Source: Paenibacillus radicibacter (GTDB lineage: Bacteria; Bacillota; Bacilli; Paenibacillales; NBRC-103111). Taken from it: a stretch of 64,000 nucleotides of DNA. The stretch's first letter is position 1. The number at the start of each line of letters is the position of its first letter. Shown here piece by piece: positions 43,192 to 52,290 of the stretch. The stretch lies in the NCBI RefSeq assembly GCF_024721995.1, contig NZ_JANQBC010000004.1, positions 124,001-188,000 on the forward strand, given 5' to 3'. The notes beneath the pieces were generated by a model that was not told where the DNA came from, ran no database searches, and saw only the letters and a program-made list of their open reading frames with translations. The translations under genes and the position numbers were made by a program.

Positions 43192-45330
43192 TTACTCGCC
43201 CTTACCCTTCTTCTCAATGATCGAGATCAGCGTAATTTTCTGTGTAGCAATCAACTTGCGCTTGCCTTGGAATTCATCGTAAATCTTAATCGTACCTGGC
43301 TTGTAGGTGTGATCATCTGCGACAGGATCTGTGTTTGGAATCGTAAAGGACAACTGACCTTTGCCAATCTTCATGACACCGCCTGCTTCTTTACCACTTG
43401 TTGTGGCTGATTCGAATTCATTGACATTAAATGACTTCTCGAAGAAGTTATATCCACTCGCGTCTTCAATGGCAATGACGAGATTACGTTTCTCATTGTT
43501 CGCTTGGACAAGCTTGCTTTTTAGAATCTCATAATCAAGCTTGAAGGCGAAGTCGCGCACGTTACTGCTTGTGTTCATATTACTGAACTTAATTGTATAC
43601 GGGTAAAGATCTAGTTGCTTGATTTCACTTGCCACATTGTACTTCTCACTTGGCAGCCACATACCGACAGGGTTGATATAACTATCTGGAACTGCTTCAC
43701 CCTCTGTTAATTTGTTACCCGTTACCGCATCCCCCATCACCAGATGGAGTGAAGAAGTCGCATAATCCTGCGGAATTTCACTCCAAATTTCAAGAAGTGC
43801 GGTTCCTCTTGGACCTACCTTCCCTTTCACAGCAGATATTTGTGTCGGGAATATATCGCCATCTTCCGTCTGTAAGTACGCTACAATTCGCGATAGATCA
43901 GAGGAACGTCTCTCCAGATTATCGACTTCCACTTGAACGGCAAAGAGCTCACTATTTCCGCCTTTGTAGCGATTAACGCCATGAACGGCGTAATAGGCTT
44001 TGCGACCTGCTTGTGCTGTCTTGTATCCATCTCCTGCACGATAGAATGGAATACGCGGTAGCACCGTTCGCTCTGTGAATTCTGCGATATCGTAGAGTTT
44101 CGCATCTTCACTCTCCGATTCTTTTTCCTGAAGAACGAGTTTAATGGACTTGAACGCTTGGTCAATCGGCAATTTGCCGACCACCTGAAGTACTTCACTG
44201 CTACCTGTACCAATACTAAGCGCACGGGATGTCTGCACAACATTCGCAGGCACTTTTACTTTACCATCAAGCAGATAATAAGCGCTTAATTTTGGTACAG
44301 TTAGGGAATGATCTTGATCTGTATTGGATATCGTCACATTCGCTGTGATCATGTCCTCGTCTTCCCAAGGGACTCGATACATACTGCCGAGTTCACCTGT
44401 ATACATCCCTGCGTTCGTACTGAATTTTAGATGTTCACCCGAACCAGGAGCAGCACTTTCCGATTCTGCAAGCTCGAAAACAGCAACAGGTACATCCAGT
44501 TTCGCTGCTTCGCTGTGTTCAGCCACAACAAGTTGCCAGCCTTCCGGATCAACAGATGTAGGAATTGTGCCCGTTAAACGCCACGGGGTCGTTATATTTG
44601 GGTTCAGACTTTTCAGCTCATCTCGGCGAATGATCGGATATGTCGAGCCGTCTTTAGTCCGAATAAAGAATTGGTAATCTGGCGGAGTAACCGCCGTACG
44701 GCCGTTGTGTTTGAGATCTATGTATAGGGTTGGGATATAGTTGTCTCCACTTTTCATCTGGTGAAATTGGGATACCGACATCTCAATGGGTGTGTCACCG
44801 ATAAGAATTGATTCGGTCAAACCATCAGTAACCGCTCCTGTAAAGGTGTCTGGAACTGCCAAGTTCCCTTGGTTTGCTTCGTACTTTGGTTTGCTGAAAT
44901 CCCATTTGATCACATCGACTGACAAGCCGCTGAGATCAACCATATCGCCGACCTGTGCATAATAGATCAAGTCTTGCGTACTGCCTGCCGCGAGCTTTCG
45001 CTTGCTCTTATCTTGAGGGGCAAGCCGCGTCAGGTACGTTTCCCCTGATGCATCTTTCAGACGCGCCATATAATCGGTTAGAGCAATTGGCTGACTGCCG
45101 TCATTCTTAACCGTTATGGTGAAGGTGACGGTACTGCTCTCTTTTTGCGGCAGAAGCCGTATATTCTTTAAGCTAAATGATACGGAATTCTGTCCCACAA
45201 TGGATGCAATCTCTGTGACTTGGTTAGACGCGCCCTCCGAAGCCGCCCATGCCGATGGAACAGCCAGTGAGAATATCAAAGTCGTGGTTAGTGCAAGATG
45301 CGTTACCTTCAATCCGAACCGCTTATTCAT
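43192..45330 (-). CDS. Large secreted protein with repeated beta-sandwich-like modules
   Basis: 712 residues with a clear signal peptide (cleavage after AWA, about residue 29). The mature protein appears to repeat a module of about 110-150 residues. Each has a strand-rich VTVxN stretch, then an L..Y segment and a DGxxYP-like end: ASGETYLTRL, RTKDGSTYPIIR, SAYYLLDGKVKVP, YLQTEDGDIFPTQ. No enzyme motif or wall anchor. It ends an operon with sugar-type ABC permeases, a HlyD-like adaptor and a binding lipoprotein. Probably an envelope or matrix protein handled by that system; function unknown. Confidence 0.75.
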   Translation of the reverse strand: MNKRFGLKVTHLALTTTLIFSLAVPSAWAASEGASNQVTEIASIVGQNSVSFSLKNIRLLPQKESSTVTFTITVKNDGSQPIALTDYMARLKDASGETYLTRLAPQDKSKRKLAAGSTQDLIYYAQVGDMVDLSGLSVDVIKWDFSKPKYEANQGNLAVPDTFTGAVTDGLTESILIGDTPIEMSVSQFHQMKSGDNYIPTLYIDLKHNGRTAVTPPDYQFFIRTKDGSTYPIIRRDELKSLNPNITTPWRLTGTIPTSVDPEGWQLVVAEHSEAAKLDVPVAVFELAESESAAPGSGEHLKFSTNAGMYTGELGSMYRVPWEDEDMITANVTISNTDQDHSLTVPKLSAYYLLDGKVKVPANVVQTSRALSIGTGSSEVLQVVGKLPIDQAFKSIKLVLQEKESESEDAKLYDIAEFTERTVLPRIPFYRAGDGYKTAQAGRKAYYAVHGVNRYKGGNSELFAVQVEVDNLERRSSDLSRIVAYLQTEDGDIFPTQISAVKGKVGPRGTALLEIWSEIPQDYATSSLHLVMGDAVTGNKLTEGEAVPDSYINPVGMWLPSEKYNVASEIKQLDLYPYTIKFSNMNTSSNVRDFAFKLDYEILKSKLVQANNEKRNLVIAIEDASGYNFFEKSFNVNEFESATTSGKEAGGVMKIGKGQLSFTIPNTDPVADDHTYKPGTIKIYDEFQGKRKLIATQKITLISIIEKKGKGE

Positions 45331-45355
45331 CCTTTTTCGCTCCTTCTATGTATGT

Positions 45356-45509
45356 GGTTCAAAAATTTGAACACTACAGAGAAAAAGAACACTTCCGGTC
45401 GCTGTCTCAATCGTGAATTTGAATTGATTTAATGGTATTTTCACGATTTCAAAGGCGAACACTACGTTCCTACAGTTGTTCTTTTCCTCTTTCGTTTAAT
45501 TTTCGAACC
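45356..45509. repeat. Dispersed structured repeat, copy 3
   Basis: Arms GAGAAAAAGAACAC (45379-45392) and GTTGTTCTTTTCCTC (45475-45489) pair with one bulge; GGTTC/GAACC closes the ends. The conserved interior contains CTTCCGGTCGCTGTCTC, an AATCGTGAA/TTCACGATT inner stem (45409-45417, 45440-45448) and TTTCAAAGGCGAAC. It lies inside the ABC operon, between the secreted-protein and binding-protein genes. Confidence 0.85.
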
Positions 45510-45529
45510 ACCTAATCTCTCTCGTTCAA

Positions 45530-46843
45530 TCACTCACCCAAGTACGTATTCACCCTGTTCTGAATGAGCTTACTAACTTCTTCCGCTGACTTCTGACCAC
45601 TCATGTAGGACTCGAACTCCTCCATTGCAATGGACTGCACTTTCATATCACCGGTACTTTTATTTCCCGCTCCAGCAATGAGCTTATCCATTGCAGCAAT
45701 CGCATCCGCGACTTGTTCTTTGCTTGGTTTGCCTTTTGGCATTTTTAAGATGCCATTATTGATCTGCTCTTGCTGCTCCTTCAGCATGTTCTCCAGCACA
45801 GACTTCGAGATAGGAAGACTTTTCAGCTCAGGAGAAGATTGCATCTCATCTGACAATAAGAATTTCATGAACTGCCATGCCTCATCTTGCACCTTCGACT
45901 TACTGTTAATGCCCAGCGTCAGATAGGTCTGGAATACGCCTCCACTAGATTTACCATTCGCCGTTGGTTTCTGGAACAGCTTCGAATCCGGTGTCAGCAT
46001 CATCATTAAAGCGCTCTGAACGTCATACAATCCTGATTTTGCGAATAACGCTTTGCTGTAATCGTACGTAAACTCTGCCTGAAGTACCTCTTCATCATAT
46101 AAAGATTTAATCTGACGCATCATATCTCGGAATAGATCGGTATCAAAGTTGCCCTTGCCATCTTTCACAAGCTCACCATAATTGTCTGCCACATACTCAG
46201 CCATCAGTTGATTCGGGAACACGTTAATGAAGGCGAAATAGTCTTTACCTTTCTGTTCACGCAGCTTTTTCGAAATCTCGCGGAATTGCTCCCACGTCCA
46301 AGTATCATCCTTGATCGTGATGTTCGCTTTACTTAACAGATCCGTATTACCTGAAATCGCCTCTAACGTGAAATTGAACGGCATTGCATAAAGCCCATCC
46401 CCATTCTGGGAATGCTTCAAGATGTTCGTGTAATATTGGTTCTGGTCAAATGAAGTATCCTTCTTCATCAGATCATACAAATTAACGAGTAACTTCTTAT
46501 CCACAAACTTGTCCTGCGGTAGGCTCTGCATCATGATGATATCCGAACCTTTACCAGACATCGCCTGCGTGGATACGGTCTGAACGTATTTCTCCAAATC
46601 TGCTTGCGATATCGCTTCACTCATCGCACCTTCACCTGCTGTGTTCGTCGCCATATGTTCTTTAATCTCGATCTTGATGTTCGGATTAGCTTCTTGGAAC
46701 TTAGCAGCCGCATTTTTTAGAAAAGAATCTGCTTGCATGACCGATATTGAGACGGTCTTCTCCTCACCTGAGGTCTTTCCCCCTCCTGAACATCCTGTGA
46801 GCAACATCATTGATGCCAATACGGTTCCTACAACTTTTCTCAT
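45530..46843 (-). CDS. Extracellular solute-binding lipoprotein (sugar ABC type)
   Basis: 437 residues. Lipobox MMLLTGC (Cys about residue 19) with a Gly/Ser linker, then a family-1 solute-binding fold: VSISVMQADSFLKNAAAKFQEANP..., DIIMMQSLP, DGLYAMPFNFTLEAISGN and KVQDEAWQFMKFLLSDEMQS. These are features of carbohydrate-binding proteins. The paired permeases lie upstream in the same operon. The ligand is unknown. AGGAGAGGAG precedes the ATG. Confidence 0.87.
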   Translation of the reverse strand: MRKVVGTVLASMMLLTGCSGGGKTSGEEKTVSISVMQADSFLKNAAAKFQEANPNIKIEIKEHMATNTAGEGAMSEAISQADLEKYVQTVSTQAMSGKGSDIIMMQSLPQDKFVDKKLLVNLYDLMKKDTSFDQNQYYTNILKHSQNGDGLYAMPFNFTLEAISGNTDLLSKANITIKDDTWTWEQFREISKKLREQKGKDYFAFINVFPNQLMAEYVADNYGELVKDGKGNFDTDLFRDMMRQIKSLYDEEVLQAEFTYDYSKALFAKSGLYDVQSALMMMLTPDSKLFQKPTANGKSSGGVFQTYLTLGINSKSKVQDEAWQFMKFLLSDEMQSSPELKSLPISKSVLENMLKEQQEQINNGILKMPKGKPSKEQVADAIAAMDKLIAGAGNKSTGDMKVQSIAMEEFESYMSGQKSAEEVSKLIQNRVNTYLGE

Positions 46844-46866
46844 AATAAAAATCTCCTCTCCTCTCC

Positions 46867-48036
46867 TTATTGGACTCGAATTCGATTTCCTTCTTGTAGC
46901 GGTTCACTTGTCTCAATGATGATGTCGTCTTTCGCTCCTACACCGGATAGAACGATAACCTCATCCCCACTGGATTCACCAGTTTTGAGGTAGCTTTTGC
47001 GGACGGTAAAGGTATTGCCAAGTGAGCTTTTATTCTCTTGAATAACAAAGACATAACTGCCTTTTCCATCTTTCTTGATCCAAGACTTTTGGATGACAAA
47101 ACCTTGCTGTTTCACGGCTTTATCCAGTGCGACATTGACGCGTTCCCCCCCGCCAAAGTCACCGCCATTTACAGTTACGATGACTTTTTTCTTCGGCTGT
47201 GCAGGTTCATCTGCACCACCGCCATTAGCGGGATCTTTACCGGATTTGGCACTCATTTCACCACCTCCACCGCTACTAGAGCCTTCACCCGCATCCAGGA
47301 ATTCAGCAATTGTCCCTTCACCTTGGAATGGTTTATCCTTCTTCCCATCGAATTTAATCACTTCACCAACCTCAAGTAATGCTGCTGCATCTGCATCAAT
47401 GGTGAAGTTAAACTCGAAACCTTCATCTTTTTTCATCATTGTAAATGCTGCTTGACCGGAAGCTGCATTCATACCTTCGGTAAGATTTACATTAGCAATT
47501 TTTCCGTCAAAAGGAGCCTTAACGGACCCTTTCTTTGCTTGGTCCTTACGCATACTTGCAATTTTGCGCTCTGCGATTTCAATATCCAATTCATCACTCT
47601 CTAAATCTCGCTGCGCTTTCGTAATTGCTTCTTCATTACCCTCTTGTTGGGCGGTTATGTATTGTTCTTTCAGTACATCACGGTTGATGTTCATCTTCTT
47701 AAGTCGCGCCTCTTCATCCAGCAAATCTTGCTCGCCATCACTTGTGTCAAAAGTCGCAAGCACTTGCCCCTTCTTCACAGCGTCATCCTTCTTCACGTGA
47801 ATCTTGGTGACCTTGCCGCCGCCTTCACTTGGGATGTCAGCTTTATGTTTAGCGGTTATGATACCGCTTCCTTTTATCGCATGAGCTAAATTCTTCTTCT
47901 CCGCCTTCCCCGTTAAGACTTTGGGTAACATTGCTGCTTGAAACGTATTGCTAAATAGTGTGAATCCGGCCAACAAGGCAAAGAACACAGCAAGAGCTGT
48001 GAACTTTAAACGTTGTCGTTTCGTTGCCTTATCCAT
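46867..48036 (-). CDS. HlyD-like membrane fusion (periplasmic adaptor) protein
   Basis: 389 residues. One N-terminal span (about 11-33), lipoyl/barrel-sandwich halves (GSGIITAKHKADIPSEGGGK and GSVKAPFDGKIANVNLTEGM) flanking a helical hairpin (about 105-165), then beta-barrel domains. A Gly/Ser/Lys/Pro-rich insertion sits at about 245-285. In Gram-positives such adaptors (YknX-like) assist exporters, yet no exporter ATPase or MacB permease is here; its neighbours are importer-type permeases. AAGGAGG precedes the ATG. Confidence 0.83.
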   Translation of the reverse strand: MDKATKRQRLKFTALAVFFALLAGFTLFSNTFQAAMLPKVLTGKAEKKNLAHAIKGSGIITAKHKADIPSEGGGKVTKIHVKKDDAVKKGQVLATFDTSDGEQDLLDEEARLKKMNINRDVLKEQYITAQQEGNEEAITKAQRDLESDELDIEIAERKIASMRKDQAKKGSVKAPFDGKIANVNLTEGMNAASGQAAFTMMKKDEGFEFNFTIDADAAALLEVGEVIKFDGKKDKPFQGEGTIAEFLDAGEGSSSGGGGEMSAKSGKDPANGGGADEPAQPKKKVIVTVNGGDFGGGERVNVALDKAVKQQGFVIQKSWIKKDGKGSYVFVIQENKSSLGNTFTVRKSYLKTGESSGDEVIVLSGVGAKDDIIIETSEPLQEGNRIRVQ

Positions 48037-48072
48037 TTATTATCCTCCTTCTTGCGCTACACAAAATATGAT

Positions 48073-48930
48073 TTATCCTTTAATACCTGATAGCTGTACG
48101 CCTTCAATAAAGTAACGTTCTGCGGATAAGAACAACAGCAACATTGGCAGCATATAGATCACGGAAGCTGCGAATGCAACGTCGAATGCATCTTTTTGAA
48201 TGCGAGATAAGAAGACCGAAAGTGGTTGTAAATCGGCATCCTGTAAGAAAATAAGCGGCTGCTCAACCATGTTCCAGTGATCTGCGAAGAGCAGCACGAC
48301 AAGTGCAGCAAGACCGGGCTTTACCATGAATATAATGATCGTCCAGAACGTACGCAGATAGCCTGCTCCATCCACTTTCGCCGCTTCCATATAGGCTGAT
48401 GGAATGTGCAGCATGAACTGACGCAACAAGAACACCCCGAATGCCGCGAATATACCTGGGAAGATGATCGCACTCGGCGTATTTAACAGCCCTAATCGAT
48501 CGACCATAATGTAGTTCGGTACGAGTGTAACTTGGAAAGGCATAAGCATCGTGATCAGATACACGAAGAAAATCGTGTCACGACCAGGGAAATTCAGCTT
48601 ACCGAACGCAAATGCAGCCAGTGCAGATACGATAACCTGTCCGATAATAATCGGAATCACCATAAATACCGAGTTCCAGAACATGTGTAAGAACTGTGGT
48701 GTAGTAATCAATACTTTCGTGTATTGGGCAAACGTGACCCAATCTGGAATCCATTTTAAATTAACAAATTCATTCGTCGTTGTACTGCCCAGCATCCCGT
48801 AATTCGCTGTAATCTCTTTGGCTGACATGAATGAATTGACGAACGTCAGAACAACGGGCACAAGGACAATGAGCGCAATAGCGGCCAGAATCAGCGTGCG
48901 AAGCGCGGGTAATATATGCTCTTTTTTCAT
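48073..48930 (-). CDS. Carbohydrate ABC transporter permease (MalG-like)
   Basis: 285 residues from the ATG at 48930 with GGAGG eight bases ahead; the longer open frame overlaps the upstream gene. Six spans. The EAA loop EAAKVDGAGYLRTFWTIIIF is intact and would contact an ATPase. No ATPase gene is in the operon, so a shared MsmX-type ATPase encoded elsewhere is expected. It follows the MalF-like gene directly. Confidence 0.88.
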   Translation of the reverse strand: MKKEHILPALRTLILAAIALIVLVPVVLTFVNSFMSAKEITANYGMLGSTTTNEFVNLKWIPDWVTFAQYTKVLITTPQFLHMFWNSVFMVIPIIIGQVIVSALAAFAFGKLNFPGRDTIFFVYLITMLMPFQVTLVPNYIMVDRLGLLNTPSAIIFPGIFAAFGVFLLRQFMLHIPSAYMEAAKVDGAGYLRTFWTIIIFMVKPGLAALVVLLFADHWNMVEQPLIFLQDADLQPLSVFLSRIQKDAFDVAFAASVIYMLPMLLLFLSAERYFIEGVQLSGIKG

Positions 48931-48943
48931 AAGGTACCTCCAA

Positions 48944-49813
48944 TTACTCCATAAATGACCGGAATGACTTTTCGACGCGGAACAAAATGAAAACAAGAAC
49001 AAGAATGACAAACGCCATCAAAGTCGCTGCTGCAGAAAGCTTCTGAATATCAAGCGATAGGAACATGTTGTTCATATAATGCTGCAGCATATAGATGCTG
49101 TCATGCGGATAAGCCCCTGCCACGAGATACGTCTCCCGGAATACTTTAAATGAATTTAGAATCGACATCAGAATGACTAAGAAAGTTGACGGCGTTAAGT
49201 AAATCAGTGTAATCCCGAAAAACTTACGTGCCGGACTTGCGCCTTCCAAATTCGCAATTTCATAATACTGGTCAGGAATGTTCTGCAAACCTGCCAAGAA
49301 AAGAATGATGTTGTAACCAATATTTTTCCAAACGTAAATCAAGATGATGACATACTTCGCGTACTCCGACTTCATCCAATCTATACGATCAACACCGAAG
49401 AAAGTCAGAATCGCATTAATCGAACCGTTCCAGTCGAATAGAATCTGCCAGATCAGCACGATGGACGCCACCGGAACAACTAGCGGCAATACATAAGACG
49501 TACGCAGCCAATTACGAATAAACACCTTCTGATTCAGCAAGAGTGCAAGTCCTAAGGACAGAATCACAATAATCGGTACACTCGTAATCGTGAAAATGAA
49601 TGTGTTATTCGCGGCTTTTTGAAAAGAAGCACTCGCAAACAAATCTTGATAATTGCCGAATGTTAAGCCCCCTGTGCCAAATTCATCTTTAAAGGAATAG
49701 AACATGCTTTGGAAAAAGGGAATGATATAAAAGATCGAAAATCCAACAAGGCTCGGAGCGACGAAGCATAGAGCTGCAATCATCTCCTTACGTGCTAGAG
49801 GTCTAATTCTCAT
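48944..49813 (-). CDS. Carbohydrate ABC transporter permease (MalF-like)
   Basis: 289 residues from the ATG at 49813 with GGAGGAG ahead; the open frame up to 49981 runs into an intergenic repeat and is rejected. Six spans; EAA-type loop EIANLEGASPARKFFGITLI. First gene of the operon, preceded by phased repeats and a TACAAT -10. It pairs with the MalG-like protein. Confidence 0.88.
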   Translation of the reverse strand: MRIRPLARKEMIAALCFVAPSLVGFSIFYIIPFFQSMFYSFKDEFGTGGLTFGNYQDLFASASFQKAANNTFIFTITSVPIIVILSLGLALLLNQKVFIRNWLRTSYVLPLVVPVASIVLIWQILFDWNGSINAILTFFGVDRIDWMKSEYAKYVIILIYVWKNIGYNIILFLAGLQNIPDQYYEIANLEGASPARKFFGITLIYLTPSTFLVILMSILNSFKVFRETYLVAGAYPHDSIYMLQHYMNNMFLSLDIQKLSAAATLMAFVILVLVFILFRVEKSFRSFME

Positions 49814-49873
49814 AAAATAAACTCCTCCATGGTCAAACGGTATTGTCGTGCCGTAGCTACTCGATACTATTTC

Positions 49874-49920
49874 ATTGTAAAGATCACCTTCGGCAAAACT
49901 TTGGAAGAAGTGTGGAAAAA
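49874..49920 (-). promoter_or_regulatory. Probable regulated promoter of the ABC operon with 11-bp repeats
   Basis: On the minus strand TTTTTCCACAC and TTCTTCCAAAG are adjacent 11-mers matching at 8 of 11 positions. They lie upstream of a TACAAT -10 (49874-49879) that lacks a good -35. This layout suits activation by an OmpR-type regulator, such as the divergent 50167 product. Confidence 0.4.
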
Positions 49921-49974
49921 GTATGTAAACGCCCATTCCAGTTGTCATATTTGTTAAAATGAATAAAAAGAGTG

Positions 49975-50132
49975 TGTTCAAACAGTCTGGTCACTGCGAA
50001 GAATGAGGGTGCTTCCGGTCGCTGTCTCAATCGTGAATTTTGAATTTATTTAATGGTATTTTCACGATTTCAAAGGCGAACGCTACGCTCCTACAACACC
50101 CTCATTCTTCTCCGTTTAACTTTTTGAACCCA
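49975..50132. repeat. Dispersed structured repeat, copy 4
   Basis: Arms GAAGAATGAGGGTG (49998-50011) and CACCCTCATTCTTC (50097-50110) are perfectly complementary over 14 bases but unlike the arms of other copies. The interior contains CTTCCGGTCGCTGTCTC, AATCGTGAA...TTCACGATT and CAAAGGCGAACGCTACGCTC, as in copy 3. TGTTCAAA/TTTTTGAACC lie at the outer ends. It lies between the divergent ABC operon and the response regulator gene. Confidence 0.87.
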
Positions 50133-50166
50133 CTTAACGAGTAGGAATATGCAGGAGGTAACTCGA

Positions 50167-50877
50167 ATGAACTCTTATCGAATCGCCGTCGTTGACGATG
50201 ATAACCATATTCGTGAAATAGTAGAAGCCTATCTGCACAAAGAAGGCTACGAGACAGTTGGAATGGATAACGCGGAAGCCGCGCTCGAACTGTGGAAAAC
50301 AACACCGCCAGACATGTGGATTCTGGACATTATGCTGCCAGGAATGAGTGGATATGAGCTGTGCCGCCACATTCGCCAAGAAGCGGAAGTGCCGATCATT
50401 ATGATCTCTGCGAGGGATGAAGAAGTCGATAAAATTCTAGGACTTGAGCTTGGTAGTGACGATTATTTAACGAAACCATTTAGTCCAAGGGAACTTGTTG
50501 CGAGGGTAAAGCGTCTTATGCACCGCTTTGAACTGATGAATCAATATAAAGAACAATCACCAGCTGCTGAATCGAAAAAGACAACGCAGATCGGTGCGTT
50601 GAAGCTCGATCTCGAAGAACGTCGCGTGTTCTGGGACGAACAAGAAATTGAGATGACATTCAAAGAGTTCTCGCTCTTACAGTCGCTAACCGATCGCCCG
50701 AATCGGGCATTTTCACGGGACGAGCTACTCAATTTAGTATGGGGAAATGATTATTTCGGCAGTGACCGTGCGATTGATGATCTTGTGAAACGTCTTCGCA
50801 AGAAACTGCCCGATATGCCAATTGAAACCGTATGGGGATACGGATATCGCCTGCGTGTGGAAGGAGAGATGAGCTGA
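50167..50877 (+). CDS. OmpR-family response regulator
   Basis: 236 residues from the ATG at 50167, with AGGAGG ahead (upstream frame rejected). Receiver: VVDDDNHIREIVEAYL, phosphoacceptor Asp in MWILDIMLPGMSG (about residue 53), Lys in DDYLTKPFSPRELVARV. C-terminal winged helix ends IETVWGYGYRL. The kinase gene starts one base after its stop. Divergent from the ABC/adaptor operon, which it probably controls. Confidence 0.9.
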   Translation: MNSYRIAVVDDDNHIREIVEAYLHKEGYETVGMDNAEAALELWKTTPPDMWILDIMLPGMSGYELCRHIRQEAEVPIIMISARDEEVDKILGLELGSDDYLTKPFSPRELVARVKRLMHRFELMNQYKEQSPAAESKKTTQIGALKLDLEERRVFWDEQEIEMTFKEFSLLQSLTDRPNRAFSRDELLNLVWGNDYFGSDRAIDDLVKRLRKKLPDMPIETVWGYGYRLRVEGEMS

Positions 50878-50878
50878 T

Positions 50879-52273
50879 ATGAAGTTAAAATATCGCCTCT
50901 ATCTCGCCTTTGGTGCGCTATTGTTATGTGTACTGGTCGTAACAGCTCTAAGTATCTATCCCCTACTGTTTAATACCCTCGTTCAGAATCAAAGAGAAGT
51001 GATGAAGCGTCAAGGAGAGTTGATCATCAATAATACTGACCTTCAAGCTTACAAAACTAATCCTGCAGAAGTTGCGCCAGCTATGAGTGTAATGCCATCC
51101 ACTAAAGTACCGCTTACACGAATTAATCTGAGCACCATCATCCCCCTTAATCAAATGCTTCAAGGTCAATTAATAGGGATGGAAAAGCTTCGAGGGGATT
51201 TAAAGCATATCCCTGATCTCTCACATTCTGGTATGAATGAAGAGGATTATATCGTTGAGACGGTAAAAGCTGCCCATGTAGCTAAGCAAACGACTGAGGC
51301 TACACGGATGGTTATTCTCTCGACACCATACAGTGAAATAGAAAAAATGCAGAAAGATTTATTCCTGCGTATGATGCTGATCTTAGCTATTGGCGGGATT
51401 ATCGCCTTTCTTCTGAGCATGCTCATTACCAAGAAAATCGTCACACCGCTTACTAAGCTTAAAGAGGAACTAAAGAAAGTGAAGAATCGTCAATTTGCAG
51501 ATGTACAGTGGGTGAAGTCCGGCGGGGAAATTGGTGAGGTATCTAGAAGCGTATGTGAACTAGCCGCGGAGTTAGGCAGCTACAACCGAGCGCAGAAACA
51601 GTTTTTCCAGAATGCTTCCCATGAGTTAAAGACCCCCCTGATGTCCATTCAAGGGTATGCGGAAGGGATTCGCGATGGGGTATTTATAGATGAACATGCG
51701 AACAAAGGGCTTGATGTCATTGCGAGCGAGTGTGATCGCTTAAAGCGGATTGTCACTGAGATGACGCTGCTCGCGAAGCTTGAGAGTGAGGATGGCATAT
51801 TCGAACCGAGTGATCTCGATGTACCTGACCTGCTCGAAGAAACAATCGAACGGTTAAACCCGCTTTTGCTGCAAAAAGGTCTTGAAGTGAAGGTACTTTA
51901 TAATCGGGAACATCGCTCCAGACTGCTTATTCAAGCCGATCATGAGAAGCTACTGCAAGCTTTCCTCAACATTGTCGGCAATGCCATTCGCCATGCGAAG
52001 CATCGAATTGTCATCTATGTAACGATCCATAATGGAAGTATCAATATCGAAGTCACAGACGATGGGGACGGTATTCCAAGCACGCTGCTCCCTCACCTCT
52101 TCCAGCGATTCATTAAGGGCAAGAACGGTGAGAATGGCCTAGGTCTTGCGATTTCCCGTGCGATTGTGGAACGCTGCCGAGGCGACATCTCCGCTTATAA
52201 CCTAGCAAGTGGTGGCGCGGCATTCGTTATGAAGTTTCCCGCTATGAGGCGAGGACAAGTAATGTTGATGTAG
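50879..52273 (+). CDS. Sensor histidine kinase
   Basis: 464 residues. Span 1 (about 8-30), extracytoplasmic sensor of about 130 residues, span 2 (about 165-187), HAMP, H box FFQNASHELKTPLMSIQGYA (His about residue 249). ATP-binding boxes: FLNIVGNAIRHAK, VTDDGDGIP and NGLGLAISRAI. The G2 region is compact. Sensor domain not recognised. It is paired with the preceding regulator and probably senses an envelope or solute signal for the divergent ABC operon. Confidence 0.88.
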   Translation: MKLKYRLYLAFGALLLCVLVVTALSIYPLLFNTLVQNQREVMKRQGELIINNTDLQAYKTNPAEVAPAMSVMPSTKVPLTRINLSTIIPLNQMLQGQLIGMEKLRGDLKHIPDLSHSGMNEEDYIVETVKAAHVAKQTTEATRMVILSTPYSEIEKMQKDLFLRMMLILAIGGIIAFLLSMLITKKIVTPLTKLKEELKKVKNRQFADVQWVKSGGEIGEVSRSVCELAAELGSYNRAQKQFFQNASHELKTPLMSIQGYAEGIRDGVFIDEHANKGLDVIASECDRLKRIVTEMTLLAKLESEDGIFEPSDLDVPDLLEETIERLNPLLLQKGLEVKVLYNREHRSRLLIQADHEKLLQAFLNIVGNAIRHAKHRIVIYVTIHNGSINIEVTDDGDGIPSTLLPHLFQRFIKGKNGENGLGLAISRAIVERCRGDISAYNLASGGAAFVMKFPAMRRGQVMLM

Positions 52274-52290
52274 GGGTAAGATTGATAGAT

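Noticed and set aside
49814-49981. Extended start of the MalF-like permease
   Set aside because: It would translate the promoter region and reach repeat copy 4; the ATG at 49813 has GGAGGAG and begins the normal first span.
28880-50132. Repeats as insertion sequences or CRISPR
   Set aside because: No transposase frame, no target-site duplications I could recognise, and copies are dispersed singly rather than arrayed with spacers.
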